Notes: a model not told the origin generated them from the sequence alone. A DNA stretch of 64,000 bases from Sulfitobacter sabulilitoris (GCF_005887615.1 NZ_VANS01000001.1:545415-609414), one strand, 5' to 3'. Shown: positions 1 to 12,456, counted from the first letter of the stretch. Numbers and translations: made by a program.

Positions 1-702
1 TTCGGGGCGCAGTTTGCGGATCACCGCCGCGTAGTCGCCATTGGGCACAAAACAGATGTCTTGGCTGTCGGGCTTCATCGCGACGCTGAGACCGTATTTC
101 GCGGCCAGGGCGCGGGTGTCGGCCTTGGACGCCAGATGGCCCAGCGGAAAACGCAGGTAGTCGAGCTGCCGGGGCGTGGTGGAGAACAGGAAATAGCTTT
201 GATCGCGGTTGGCGTCGGCGGCCGAATGCAATTCGGGGCCCTGCGCGCCCATCTTGCGCTGGATGTAGTGGCCGGTGGCCATGCAGTCTGCCTCGAGATC
301 CTTGGCGGTTTCCAGCAGATCCTTGAATTTCACACGCTCGTTGCAGCGGATGCAGGGCACCGGCGTCGCGCCGCCAAGGTAGCTGTCGGCGAATTCGTCG
401 ATCACAGCGTCCTTGAACACGTTTTCGTAGTCCAGCACGTAATGCGGGAAGCCCATCGTCTCGGCCACCCGCCGCGCGTCATGAATATCGAGCCCGGCGC
501 AGCAGGCCCCTTTTTTGGCCAGCGCGGCACCGTGGTCATAGAGTTGCAGCGTCACACCCACGACGTCATAGCCTTCCTCGGCCAGCATCGCGGCCACGAC
601 CGAGCTGTCGACGCCGCCCGACATCGCCACCACCACGCGCGTATCGGCGGGTGCCTTGGCAAAGCCAAGCGAGTTCAGGGGGGGCGTGTGATCGAGGGGC
701 AT
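1..702 (-). CDS. mnmA: tRNA-specific 2-thiouridylase MnmA (partial, C-terminus outside window)
   Basis: Transfers sulfur to C2 of the wobble uridine (U34) of tRNAs for Lys, Glu and Gln, using ATP to adenylate the base and a persulfide relayed from a cysteine desulfurase. The first 234 codons lie in the window and stay open to base 1. A PP-loop SGGVDSS occurs near residues 28-34. Both catalytic cysteines of the family are visible, one in [11 protein letters not shown] (about residue 118) and one in SQDICF (about residue 215). The N-terminus carries an extra ~20 residues before the PP-loop strand, as is common in Rhodobacterales. It is divergent from sciP with about 124 bases between the two starts. 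Identification is secure; only the C-terminal beta-barrel region is missing. Confidence 0.96.
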   Translation of the reverse strand, partial: MPLDHTPPLNSLGFAKAPADTRVVVAMSGGVDSSVVAAMLAEEGYDVVGVTLQLYDHGAALAKKGACCAGLDIHDARRVAETMGFPHYVLDYENVFKDAVIDEFADSYLGGATPVPCIRCNERVKFKDLLETAKDLEADCMATGHYIQRKMGAQGPELHSAADANRDQSYFLFSTTPRQLDYLRFPLGHLASKADTRALAAKYGLSVAMKPDSQDICFVPNGDYAAVIRKLRPE

Positions 703-826
703 TGGTCTCTCCGGTATCTCTGCGGGAATATATGAAAATCCTAATCACTCTCAAGGGGGCATTTCACCTGTCTTTAAGGGCGATCGCACCAAGGTCTGTG
801 TCACAGAACGAAGGCGAGTAGTACCC

Positions 827-1105
827 ATGTATCTCAAGAAAGTCGACGGGCCGCGCGCCGTGACGCTGGCGGACGGCAGCGTAATGACGCTGGCGGACCT
901 GCCACCCAAGGACACCCGGCGGTGGGTTGCGTCACGCAAGGCAGCGGTGGTGCGCGGCGTGGTCTATGGGCTGATCTCGCAGTCCGCGGCGCTGGAGCTT
1001 TACCGGATCAGCGATGAGGAATTCGCAGGCTGGGTCCGGGCGGTGTCACATCACGGCGAATTCGCCCTCAAGGCGACGGCGGTACAGAAATACCGACAAC
1101 TTTAA
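827..1105 (+). CDS. sciP: SciP, CtrA-inhibitory DUF1153 protein
   Basis: Small (92-residue) DUF1153 protein. The family member in Caulobacter, SciP, binds CtrA and blocks CtrA-dependent transcription, confining it to part of the cell cycle. The conserved N-terminal block (MYLKKVDGPRAVTL), the PPKDTRRWV segment and a helix-turn-helix-like region ending in ATAVQKYR are all present, so the protein is full length. It lies immediately upstream of ctrA on the same strand, with 97 bases between them that hold a CtrA box. Regulator and target are therefore neighbours, unlike in Caulobacter. The start codon is preceded by a purine-rich GGCGAG. The role is inferred from family membership. Confidence 0.93.
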   Translation: MYLKKVDGPRAVTLADGSVMTLADLPPKDTRRWVASRKAAVVRGVVYGLISQSAALELYRISDEEFAGWVRAVSHHGEFALKATAVQKYRQL

Positions 1106-1131
1106 GGTGATAAAAGCCTTTTCGCACCACG

Positions 1132-1167
1132 TTAAAGTGTGGTTAACCTTTATCCGGCAGGGTTAAC
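1132..1167 (+). promoter_or_regulatory. CtrA box and extra half-site upstream of ctrA
   Basis: TTAA at 1132-1135, seven bases, then TTAACC at 1143-1148 matches the TTAA-N7-TTAA consensus of the alphaproteobacterial CtrA site exactly. A further GTTAAC half-site lies at 1162-1167. The position, 55-70 bases before the ctrA start, suggests autoregulation of ctrA. I found no GANTC (CcrM) site in the sciP-ctrA gap. Confidence 0.75.
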
Positions 1168-1202
1168 GACACCGAAGCCCCGGCAAGAAGCGGAGATTGT
1201 TT

Positions 1203-1922
1203 ATGCGAGTCCTATTGGTTGAAGACGATCCGACGACGTCGAAAAGCATCGAATTGATGCTGACACACGCCAACCTGAACGTCTATGCGACGGATCTGGG
1301 CGAAGAGGGCATCGATCTGGCCAAGCTCTACGACTACGATCTGATCCTGCTGGACCTGGATCTGCCGGATATGAACGGCCACGAAGTGTTGCGCCAGTTG
1401 CGGTTGAGCCGGATCGAAACGCCGATCCTGATCCTCTCCGGCTCTGACGATACGGAAAACAAGATCAAGGGGTTCGGCTTTGGGGCCGACGACTATCTGA
1501 CCAAACCGTTTCACCGCGAAGAACTTGTGGCGCGGATCCATGCCATCATCCGCCGATCCAAGGGACATTCGCAATCCGTGATCCAGACGGGCCAGGTTTC
1601 CGTGAACCTTGACGCCAAGACGGTCAGCGTCGACGACAAGTCGGTGCATCTGACCGGCAAGGAATACCAGATGCTGGAGCTTTTGAGCCTGCGCAAGGGC
1701 ACCACCCTGACCAAGGAGATGTTCTTGAACCATCTCTATGGCGGGATGGACGAACCCGAACTGAAAATCATCGACGTGTTCATCTGCAAGCTGCGCAAAA
1801 AGCTGAGCACCGCGACGGGTGGCGAAAATTACATCGAAACGGTCTGGGGGCGTGGCTATGTGCTGCGCGATCCCGACCCTGCTCTGTCGGACGGTGTCCG
1901 CCGGGTCGCCGTCGGCGCGTGA
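1203..1922 (+). CDS. ctrA: cell-cycle response regulator CtrA
   Basis: OmpR-family response regulator and master transcription factor of the alphaproteobacterial cell cycle; in Rhodobacterales it also controls motility and gene transfer agent genes. Receiver domain covers residues 1-115: acidic pocket ED at 7-9, phospho-acceptor D51 in [13 protein letters not shown] loop near 103. The winged-helix DNA-binding domain spans about 125-230 and contains the nearly invariant stretches [23 protein letters not shown] and [10 protein letters not shown]. The ATG at 1203 is chosen over a TTG six bases upstream because it gives the family N-terminus MRVLLVEDD and follows a GCGGAG ribosome site. The protein is 239 residues, slightly longer than Caulobacter CtrA owing to an Ala/Val/Arg-rich tail. 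Confidence 0.97.
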   Translation: MRVLLVEDDPTTSKSIELMLTHANLNVYATDLGEEGIDLAKLYDYDLILLDLDLPDMNGHEVLRQLRLSRIETPILILSGSDDTENKIKGFGFGADDYLTKPFHREELVARIHAIIRRSKGHSQSVIQTGQVSVNLDAKTVSVDDKSVHLTGKEYQMLELLSLRKGTTLTKEMFLNHLYGGMDEPELKIIDVFICKLRKKLSTATGGENYIETVWGRGYVLRDPDPALSDGVRRVAVGA

Positions 1923-2089
1923 CGCCGACGCGACACCGGGCCCGGACCGTGCGGCACGGACCCGCGCGCGCTGCTCTCCACTCACGGGGTCGGATACAAG
2001 CGGACCCAAACCAACGGGTCCGGCGGATCGGACGGGCGCGCGCGGGACTGGAAATCATCTGGACGGCTCCGCAAACCCCACCTATCTAG

Positions 2090-6327
<4,238 letters not shown>

Positions 6328-6345
6328 GCCCTTTTGTTTGGATTT

Positions 6346-6391
6346 GTTCGCTAATGTTCTCAAAAAGTTCTTTACAGGCCGTTAATAAAAT
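6346..6391 (+). promoter_or_regulatory. LexA-type SOS box and -10 element of the small membrane-peptide gene
   Basis: GTTC at 6356-6359, seven bases, GTTC at 6367-6370 is an exact match to the direct-repeat SOS box GTTC-N7-GTTC known for LexA of Rhodobacter and other alphaproteobacteria. A third GTTC lies at 6346-6349 (six-base spacing). A TAAAAT hexamer at 6386-6391 is a plausible -10 box, placing the LexA box over the -35 region. I could not identify a convincing separate -35 hexamer. Confidence 0.65.
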
Positions 6392-6426
6392 GAGAACAAA
6401 GAGGCAACAAAGAACGGAGGCATCCC

Positions 6427-6555
6427 ATGACGACACTGTCCCAGATCAAGGCCATCGCCAAACGGTCGCAGCACACATTGCTGCAGGATGCGACCGGCGC
6501 TGCCGCGTTGGTGGTCATGCTGGTCGTGGGATTGCATCTGCCCGCCTTTGCCTGA
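6427..6555 (+). CDS. 42-residue single-pass membrane peptide, probable SOS-regulated
   Basis: A 42-codon gene with a perfect ribosome-binding site (CGGAGG, six bases before the ATG). The predicted peptide has a basic, amphipathic N-terminal half (residues 1-22, beginning MTTLSQIKAIAKRS) and a hydrophobic C-terminal half (24-42, with GAAALVVMLVVGLHL) that would form one membrane-spanning helix. A LexA-type box sits just upstream and a strong terminator lies about 145 bases downstream, so it is an independent transcription unit behind recG. The design resembles SOS-induced membrane inhibitors of cell division such as Caulobacter SidA, but I see no sequence similarity to it. The function is unknown. 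Coding status rests on the ribosome site, codon quality and peptide design. Confidence 0.7.
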   Translation: MTTLSQIKAIAKRSQHTLLQDATGAAALVVMLVVGLHLPAFA

Positions 6556-6699
6556 TTTCTGCCTGCGCTGTCATGCTGGCATTTGCGCGCATCCGTCCCC
6601 AATGGATGCAACGGACCAACACTGCCTGTTCCCCGGTCCGTGTCACGGGCATCCCGCCCCGCAAATCGCCAGGTCCCACATGATTTGAGCGTTCCCTTG

Positions 6700-6736
6700 C
6701 GCCGCCGTTCCATCCGGAATGTGCGGCGTTTTTTTT
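6700..6736 (+). terminator. Rho-independent terminator
   Basis: CGCCGC at 6700-6705 pairs with GCGGCG at 6723-6728, with an inner TTCC/GGAA extension, followed by eight T residues (6729-6736). It closes the small-peptide transcription unit. The rest of the 291-base stretch between that gene's stop and the minus-strand gene ending at 6847 holds no feature I recognise. Confidence 0.85.
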
Positions 6737-6846
6737 GGCGCGCAGCGCAAGGTTACCTGTCCTGCAATCCCGATCATGTCTGCATGGGGTGATGCTGGGT
6801 CTGCCCGCGCCAGCGGACCGGCGTACCGGTCCGGCAAGACGTGTCC

Positions 6847-8241
6847 CTAGTAGGAATAGGCCAGTCTGACACCGCCCCAATGTTGCCCCTGAACGATCAC
6901 CGGTGATGACAGGTCCTTCATCAGCTTGAACGTGCCGCCACCCATGTCACGACGATAGACCTGGAGCAGGAACGGATCGCGATTGCGTCCGGCCTTGAGG
7001 CCGACCCGATCGTTGAACATCCGGCGATTGCGGCAATGGGCCATGTTCCAGACCGGGTCGGTACCCTGCGGCAACGAAAACTTGTGATTGTGGGTCGGCA
7101 GATACCCGTTCCGATCCACTGTCGCGCAAAACACCACCTTGGGGTCAAGATCCAGCGCGGGCTCCTGGAAGGCGGGCAACAACTGATCCAGAACCGCCGT
7201 GGCACGGGTGGTGAATTGCGCCGGGTTGCTGCCCGGAACGGGCCGGTAGGCATGATCGAAAAGTTGCGCAACCGAAATCCGTCCGGTTTCCACCGCCTCA
7301 TCAAGGCGCTCGGCGATGTCGCGCGCGATCTTTCGCACCGCGTCGATGAATGGACCGTCGGCACCGCTGCCGCCCAACAGCGCGCTGGACTGAACGATCG
7401 TTTCCGACGTGTCGATCAGGCGCATCACCCTCCCGGTCGCCTCTTCGATGCCTTTCGTAGTGTTCTGGACCGACCCGTCAATCGCATCCAGCGACGGTGT
7501 GAACCGGCGCATCGCGGCGTCGACCTGTTCGACCTGATGGGCGATCCGCTGCGCATGGGCGTGGGTCGTCTTGATCGAGGTCTCCATCTGGCCAAGCGCA
7601 TGGTCGGTGCCGCCCGACTGTTCGAGCACCTCAGCAGCTTCGGCCGCGACAGATTGCGCGTCCTTGCCGATTTGCGAGATCCACGCGGACAGGGTTTCGA
7701 TATTCGATGAAATCTGGGTCGCCGCCTGCTTGGTCTTTTGCGACAATTCGTTGATCGCTTCGGCCACGACGGCAAACCCGCGTCCCGCCTCGCCGGCGCG
7801 TGCCGCTTCGATCTTGGCGTTGATCGCCAGGGTGTTGACCTGCGCCGCGATGGCGGCAATCTCGAAGTTGTTGGTGCGCACCGCGCTGAGCGTGTGACTG
7901 ACCGACCCGGTCCGATCTGACAGCGATTTCACCCATTCGGCCACGTTGCGGGTCTTGTCGCCCGCGCCGCGTACAAGCGCCACCGATGATTTCACATGCG
8001 CAAAGGTCTGGTCGGTGCTGTGCGACAGATCCCTCAGGGCCACACTCACGTCGCTGCTGGCGCGGTCCACCTCGACGGCGGATTTGCTCAGGTCGGTCAG
8101 GGTGGTGCGTTGCGCGCGGGCCTGTTGCTCGACCATGTCCAGAAATGCGGAGACATCGACGATCTCAAATCCCAGCGTTGCCGCGGCGGCGGCAAGCTTG
8201 TCGATCTGGCGGGTGTCGGCGAAAGTGGGCTGAAGTGTCAT
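6847..8241 (-). CDS. soluble methyl-accepting chemotaxis-like protein with C-terminal sensor region
   Basis: A 464-residue protein with an MCP signalling domain but no membrane segment. Residues 1-100 form a heptad-rich helical lead. The conserved hairpin tip lies near 125-165 (INAKIEAARAGEAGRGFAVVA), where receptors bind CheA and CheW. A long coiled coil follows to about 280. The last ~150 residues are a globular region containing VDRNGYLPTHN, a GRNRDPFLLQVY segment and a terminal HWGGVRLAY, a module seen C-terminal to the signalling domain in several cytoplasmic alphaproteobacterial receptors. That places the likely sensor after, not before, the signalling domain. No che genes are nearby. 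The ligand is unknown; the module could be Cache/PAS-like, but this is only inferred. Confidence 0.85.
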   Translation of the reverse strand: MTLQPTFADTRQIDKLAAAAATLGFEIVDVSAFLDMVEQQARAQRTTLTDLSKSAVEVDRASSDVSVALRDLSHSTDQTFAHVKSSVALVRGAGDKTRNVAEWVKSLSDRTGSVSHTLSAVRTNNFEIAAIAAQVNTLAINAKIEAARAGEAGRGFAVVAEAINELSQKTKQAATQISSNIETLSAWISQIGKDAQSVAAEAAEVLEQSGGTDHALGQMETSIKTTHAHAQRIAHQVEQVDAAMRRFTPSLDAIDGSVQNTTKGIEEATGRVMRLIDTSETIVQSSALLGGSGADGPFIDAVRKIARDIAERLDEAVETGRISVAQLFDHAYRPVPGSNPAQFTTRATAVLDQLLPAFQEPALDLDPKVVFCATVDRNGYLPTHNHKFSLPQGTDPVWNMAHCRNRRMFNDRVGLKAGRNRDPFLLQVYRRDMGGGTFKLMKDLSSPVIVQGQHWGGVRLAYSY

Positions 8242-8323
8242 GGAACCCCGGCAAATTAATGGTCATCACCGGTCTGACAGCCAAACCCTTACATTTCGAT
8301 AATGTTCGTCCGGATGCCGTTGA

Positions 8324-8776
8324 TCAGGCGTTGGCCGATTGCAGCGCCTCCGCCATCGCCTCCGCCGCGGCTTCGATGCTCAGCAGGATCGAGGCATGGC
8401 GGTTCTTGTAATCGCGCGCCGGCAGCAGAACCTCGAACCCGTCGAAGGGGGCGTCGGGCACTGGGCCGTCCTTTTTCAGCATCGCGCGCAGGGCGTCGCG
8501 CGCCGCCTCGACCTCTTGCAGGGTGCGCCCGATGATTGCCCCGCCGGTCACCGCCGCCGCCGCCTGACCCAGCGCGCAGGCTTTGACGTCCTGCCCGAAA
8601 TCGGACACGCGGCCATCTTTCACCACCACATCGACCGTCACCGCCGAGCCGCACAGCGGGGATCGGCGTTTGACCGTGGCCTGCGGCGCATCAAGCCGGC
8701 CGACGTGCGGAATATCAGCCGCCAATTCAAGAATTCGGCCAGAATAAAGCTTGATCAGGTCGGTATCGGCAGCCAT
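8324..8776 (-). CDS. iron-sulfur cluster scaffold-like protein (NifU/IscU N-terminal family)
   Basis: A 150-residue protein of the NifU N-terminal/IscU fold, where scaffolds assemble Fe-S clusters before transfer to target proteins. The start at 8776 (MAADTDLIKLYS) is chosen because upstream in-frame sequence is low-complexity and lies over the hisI start. Ligand-type cysteines are visible in SPLCGSAV (about residue 42) and VKACALGQAAAAV (about residue 67). The third IscU-type cysteine (K-x-R/H-x-x-C) is replaced: the region reads DYKNRHASI. It therefore resembles the IscU-related branch common in Rhodobacterales rather than a canonical scaffold. It is divergent from hisI. Confidence 0.8.
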   Translation of the reverse strand: MAADTDLIKLYSGRILELAADIPHVGRLDAPQATVKRRSPLCGSAVTVDVVVKDGRVSDFGQDVKACALGQAAAAVTGGAIIGRTLQEVEAARDALRAMLKKDGPVPDAPFDGFEVLLPARDYKNRHASILLSIEAAAEAMAEALQSANA

Positions 8777-8844
8777 GAGGGTTCCTTTGGTCACTGACCC
8801 ACTACATAAGTCTTCACGTTCCAGATGCAAAAAGGTTTTGAGCC

Positions 8845-9216
8845 ATGACCGAGCAAACCCCCTTTGATCCCGCGACACTGCGCTTCGATGCCGCAGGGCT
8901 GATCCCCGCCGTCGCACAGGATGCGACGACGGGCGAGGTGCTGATGATGGCCTGGATGAACGCCGACGCCGTGGCAAGAACGCTCGAGACGCGGCGCGTG
9001 ACCTACTGGAGCCGGTCACGGCAGGCGTTCTGGGTCAAGGGCGAGACCAGTGGTCATGTTCAGGAACTGGTCGATTTTCGCGTCGATTGCGACCGCGACT
9101 GCCTGCTGGTGACGGTCTATCAGACCGGGCCGGCCTGCCACACCGGGCGGAGGTCGTGTTTCTATACCGAAGTGCGGGACGGCGTGGAAGTCGAGCTGAT
9201 GGCGCCCGAGGAGTGA
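8845..9216 (+). CDS. hisI: phosphoribosyl-AMP cyclohydrolase HisI
   Basis: Third step of histidine biosynthesis: opens the purine ring of phosphoribosyl-AMP, using Zn2+ and Mg2+. The 123-residue protein is a stand-alone cyclohydrolase without a fused HisE domain. Family motifs are all present: MMAWMN (about 32-37), YWSRSR (54-59), KGETSGH (64-70), the acidic metal site DCDRDC (near 81-86) and the zinc-binding [10 protein letters not shown] (99-108). The gene stands alone, with the rest of the his pathway not in this window. A copy of a G/C-rich intergenic repeat follows its stop. Confidence 0.95.
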   Translation: MTEQTPFDPATLRFDAAGLIPAVAQDATTGEVLMMAWMNADAVARTLETRRVTYWSRSRQAFWVKGETSGHVQELVDFRVDCDRDCLLVTVYQTGPACHTGRRSCFYTEVRDGVEVELMAPEE

Positions 9217-9222
9217 CCGTTG

Positions 9223-9270
9223 CGCGGGGGCGCTGCCCCCGCACCCCCAAGGTATTTCCCGCCAGAAGAA
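9223..9270. repeat. G/C-rich intergenic repeat, copy 1
   Basis: A GCGGGGGC-stem (GGGGGCGCTGCCCCC) followed by ACCCCCAAGGTATTT and CCAGAAGAA. The same order, a G5/C5 hairpin, then a C-run, then GGxATnn and an A-rich tail, occurs at 28031-28096. It lies between hisI and gluQ, both of which end here, so it could fold as a terminator-like hairpin. It resembles a family of intergenic repeats I know from Rhodobacteraceae genomes. Confidence 0.6.
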
Positions 9271-9287
9271 CGGGCAGGCGACCGGCG

Positions 9288-10163
9288 TCAGAGACCGACC
9301 ATGCGCCGAATATCGTGGGGGCTGGCACCTTGTGCGCGGTAGGCCGCGATGGCGCGCGCATCGTCGCGCTTTGCAAGACGTTTGCCGCTGTCGTCGCGGA
9401 TCAGCCGGTGGTGGCAATACCCGGGGCGCGGCAGGCCGAGCAGCGCCTGCAACACCACATGGATTTGTGTCGCCTCGAACAGATCGTGCCCTCTGACGAC
9501 ATCCGTGATGCCCTGTGCCGCGTCGTCGACCACGACAGACAGGTGATAGGAAGTGCCCATGTCGCGCCGCGCCAGCACCACGTCGCCCACGTCGGTCACG
9601 AGCGCATCCGGTGCGACGGCGACCGGGCCCGTCTGGCCCTCGGGGCCCGCGCCGGTTTCGTGAAAGGTCAGATCGCCTGCCGCCACGGATTTCACCGCAC
9701 GGGCCATGTCGAGGCGCAGCGCGGCCACGCCATCGGCGGGCATGGTCCCTTGGGCCGGCAAAGCGGGCCGACAGATCCCGGGATAGACGATTCCGTCCGG
9801 TCCGATCATCGGTCCGGCGCCTTCTTGCGGCGCGGTTGCCGCGGCTTCGATGTCGCGCCGGTTGCAATGGCAGGGATAGATCAAGCCCAGATCCCACAGG
9901 CGCCGCAAGGCGTCGCGGTACGCGGGCAGGCGGTCAGACTGGCGCATCACCGGAGCGGACCATTGGATCCCCAGCCATGCCAGGTCGTCGTAGATCTGCG
10001 CCTCCCACGCGGGGCGGGCGCGCGCGGTGTCTATGTCTTCGATCCGCAGCAGAAAGGTGCCGCCGCGCGCCATCGCCAGATCGTGCGCCAGGAGGGCCGA
10101 ATACGCATGCCCCAGGTGCAGCGGACCCGTTGGAGAGGGTGCAAAGCGTGTGCGGAATGTCAC
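9288..10163 (-). CDS. gluQ: glutamyl-Q tRNA(Asp) synthetase
   Basis: A truncated class I glutamyl-tRNA synthetase paralogue (291 residues, no anticodon-binding domain) that attaches glutamate to the queuosine base at position 34 of tRNA-Asp. The HIGH-type motif HLGH is at residues 16-19 after RFAPSPTGPLHL, the KMSKS-like motif appears as KRLAKRD near 255, and a zinc-binding CHC (about 107) with a later YPGIC supports GluQ over GltX. It overlaps the upstream methyltransferase gene by four bases (ATGA), and trmFO heads the same minus-strand run, so this looks like a tRNA-modification operon. Confidence 0.94.
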   Translation of the reverse strand: MTFRTRFAPSPTGPLHLGHAYSALLAHDLAMARGGTFLLRIEDIDTARARPAWEAQIYDDLAWLGIQWSAPVMRQSDRLPAYRDALRRLWDLGLIYPCHCNRRDIEAAATAPQEGAGPMIGPDGIVYPGICRPALPAQGTMPADGVAALRLDMARAVKSVAAGDLTFHETGAGPEGQTGPVAVAPDALVTDVGDVVLARRDMGTSYHLSVVVDDAAQGITDVVRGHDLFEATQIHVVLQALLGLPRPGYCHHRLIRDDSGKRLAKRDDARAIAAYRAQGASPHDIRRMVGL

Positions 10164-10774
10164 GCTTTTTCAATGACGTAGACACAAGCGCCCAGGTCGA
10201 TGCCGGGCAGGTGGTCGCCATGTTCACGAAACAGGAGCCGCGCCGCGCCGCAATCGGTCCATTCGTTGATCCGCGCTTCGTTCACGCGGTCGGCGATGGC
10301 GTGATCGTTGAGCGAGCAGACCAGCAGACCGCCGCGGCCCAGCCCCTGCATCAACATGTCGAATACCGTCGCCGGAGCCGCGCCCGCGCCGATCACGCCG
10401 ATGGCGGTGATTGCACCGTAACGTCCGGGTTGATGCCGTAGCTTGCCGCCGGGCGCGATCGTGGCGAGGTCGCGATACACGTTCTTTTCGCGTGCCTGAT
10501 CGATCATCTCGGGCGACAGGTCCACGCCGTCGATCACCTTGAACCCGGCAAGCGCAAGCGCCAGGCCCGACAACCCCGTACCGCACCCGAAATCGAGCAC
10601 CGGCGCCGCCTGGTCCTTGGCGTATTTCGCCAGGGCCTTGGCGCAGCGGTCCGGCGTCACGTAGCCGTTCGCGGCGATCTCGGCCTCGTAGGTGTCGGCC
10701 CATTCATCGTACAGCGTGCGAATGGCCTCCGGATCGCGGGTCCGGTAGGCCTTGTTCAGAAATCCATCTCCCAT
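10160..10774 (-). CDS. class I SAM-dependent methyltransferase
   Basis: A 204-residue Rossmann-fold methyltransferase. Motif I VLDFGCGTGLSG is at about 64-75, an acidic VDLSPEMI follows near 88 as motif II, and the remainder keeps the alternating strand pattern of the fold. The N-terminus (YDEWADTYE) is like that of small-molecule or ubiquinone/menaquinone-type methyltransferases. The substrate cannot be read from sequence. It sits between trmFO (21 bases upstream) and gluQ (four-base overlap), which makes an RNA or translation-linked substrate worth considering. That is context-based inference only. Confidence 0.85.
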   Translation of the reverse strand: MGDGFLNKAYRTRDPEAIRTLYDEWADTYEAEIAANGYVTPDRCAKALAKYAKDQAAPVLDFGCGTGLSGLALALAGFKVIDGVDLSPEMIDQAREKNVYRDLATIAPGGKLRHQPGRYGAITAIGVIGAGAAPATVFDMLMQGLGRGGLLVCSLNDHAIADRVNEARINEWTDCGAARLLFREHGDHLPGIDLGACVYVIEKA

Positions 10775-10795
10775 GGACTTGATAATAGGGATGTA

Positions 10796-12151
10796 TCAGG
10801 CGGCGTCCAGTGCCGAGCCGCCCAGCCAGCCGGTCCAGTCCGCCTTGGCCCGGTCGGTATAGGCCTTGTAGCGGTCCTTGCGGCCGCGTCTGCCGCTCTT
10901 GAGCCCCTCGACCGGGGGGAACAGTCCGAAGTTCACGTTCATCGGTTGAAAGGTCTTGGCCTCGGCCCCGCCGGTGATGTGGGTGATCAGCGCGCCCATC
11001 GCCGTGGTGTGGGGCGGGGCGGGCAGGCTGTGGCCCATGATCTCGGCCACGGCCATGCGGCCGGCCAGCAGGCCCATCGCCGCGCTTTCCACGTATCCTT
11101 CGACACCGGTGATCTGCCCGGCAAAGCGGATGTTGGGCCGCGACCGCAGGCGCATCTGGGCGTCCAGCAAGGTCGGCGAATTGAGGAACGTGTTGCGGTG
11201 GATACCGCCCAGCCGCGCAAAGCTGGCGTTCTTCAGTCCGGGAATACGTTTGAAAACATCCGTTTGCGCGCCGTACTTCATCTTGGTCTGAAAGCCGACG
11301 ATGTTATAGAGCGTGCCCAGCTTGTTGTCGCGGCGCAGTTGCACGACGGCATATGGCTTTATCTGGGGCTGGTGCGGATTGGTCAGGCCGACGGGCTTCA
11401 TCGGGCCAAAGCGCAGGGTTTCGCGACCGCGTTCGGCCATCACTTCGATGGGCAGGCATCCGTCGAAATAGCCTGCCGTCTCGCCGGCGTGGAATTCGGT
11501 CTTGTCGGCGGCCAGCAGCGCGTCGATGAAGCCCTCGTATTGCGCCTTGTCCATCGGGCAGTTGAGGTAGGCGGTGCGCTCCTCCTCGGTCTCGCCCTTG
11601 TCGTAACGCGACTGCATCCAGGCTTGCGACATGTCGATGCTGTCGTGATAGACGATGGGGGCGATGGCATCGAAGAACGCCAGCGCATCGGCACCGGTTT
11701 CCGCCGCGATCGCCTGTCCCAGCGCCGACGAGGTGAGCGGCCCGGTGGCGATGATCCAATGACCATCGCGGGGCAGTTCCGTGATCTCGCCATATTCGAC
11801 GGTGATATTGGGGTGCGCCAGCAGCGCATCGGTGACCGATTGCGCAAAGGGGTCGCGGTCCACCGCGAGGGCGCCACCGGCGGGCAGGCGGTGTTTGTCG
11901 GCCGTCTGCATGATCAAACCGTTCGCCGCGCGCATTTCCCAATGCAGCAGCCCGACGGCGTTCTGTTCGTCATCGTCGGACCGGAACGAATTCGAACAGA
12001 CCATTTCGCCCAAGAGCCCGGTCTGATGCGCGAATGTTCCGACGGTAGGGCGCATTTCGTGAATCACCACCTTGATCCCGCGGTGCGCCGCCTGCCAGGC
12101 GGCTTCGGATCCGGCCATTCCGCCGCCGATGATATGGAGTATCTGTGTCAT
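10796..12151 (-). CDS. trmFO: folate/FAD-dependent tRNA (uracil-54-C5)-methyltransferase TrmFO
   Basis: Makes ribothymidine at position 54 of tRNA using methylenetetrahydrofolate as carbon donor and FADH2 as reductant. The start at 12151 gives [19 protein letters not shown], with the dinucleotide-binding [10 protein letters not shown] at residues 9-18; a longer reading frame upstream lacks support. Family blocks follow: [15 protein letters not shown] (about 50-60), DRDPFA, and near the C-terminus [12 protein letters not shown]. The length of 451 residues is typical. It is the first gene of the trmFO-methyltransferase-gluQ operon. Confidence 0.95.
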   Translation of the reverse strand: MTQILHIIGGGMAGSEAAWQAAHRGIKVVIHEMRPTVGTFAHQTGLLGEMVCSNSFRSDDDEQNAVGLLHWEMRAANGLIMQTADKHRLPAGGALAVDRDPFAQSVTDALLAHPNITVEYGEITELPRDGHWIIATGPLTSSALGQAIAAETGADALAFFDAIAPIVYHDSIDMSQAWMQSRYDKGETEEERTAYLNCPMDKAQYEGFIDALLAADKTEFHAGETAGYFDGCLPIEVMAERGRETLRFGPMKPVGLTNPHQPQIKPYAVVQLRRDNKLGTLYNIVGFQTKMKYGAQTDVFKRIPGLKNASFARLGGIHRNTFLNSPTLLDAQMRLRSRPNIRFAGQITGVEGYVESAAMGLLAGRMAVAEIMGHSLPAPPHTTAMGALITHITGGAEAKTFQPMNVNFGLFPPVEGLKSGRRGRKDRYKAYTDRAKADWTGWLGGSALDAA

Positions 12152-12280
12152 GACCCAGCATGTAGGCCACCGCGCCGGGGCGCGCAACAGCGCAGCCGCG
12201 GATGACGCAGGATCGATGGGCCAGGTGCCGGTCCCGGCGCGGCGTTCCGCCGGTCGGGCCGGGCAGGGTGGGAGAGGGTT

Positions 12281-12362
12281 ATTTTGGGGTCGCCGCTGCG
12301 GGAATGTCGCGATCAGTGAGAGGCTGACCTGGAGGGACCTTCCGCCAGCGGCGACCCAAAAT
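12281..12362. repeat. long imperfect inverted repeat in a 305-base gene-free stretch
   Basis: The arm at 12281-12303 (ATTTTGGGGTCGCCGCTG then CGGGA) and the arm at 12341-12362 are reverse complements except for one bulged G and a small shift near the tip, giving a stem of about 20 pairs around a 37-base loop. The element lies between the end of the enoyl-CoA hydratase-like gene and the start of trmFO, both minus strand. It could be a terminator, a small structured RNA or a short mobile repeat. T-runs beside it are weak, so a plain terminator is not the best fit. The rest of 12152-12456 shows nothing I recognise. Confidence 0.6.
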
Positions 12363-12456
12363 TATGTCGGCCATGTGCCGTGCCCCATCAATGCCATAAA
12401 GCTGCCAAAATCAAAAGCCTGAATTCGGAAATTATTGCATGGGCATTTGGAAACAA

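Noticed and set aside
1106-1202. CcrM methylation site (GANTC) before ctrA
   Set aside because: I looked for GANTC in the gap and found none, so cell-cycle control by methylation is not visible here.
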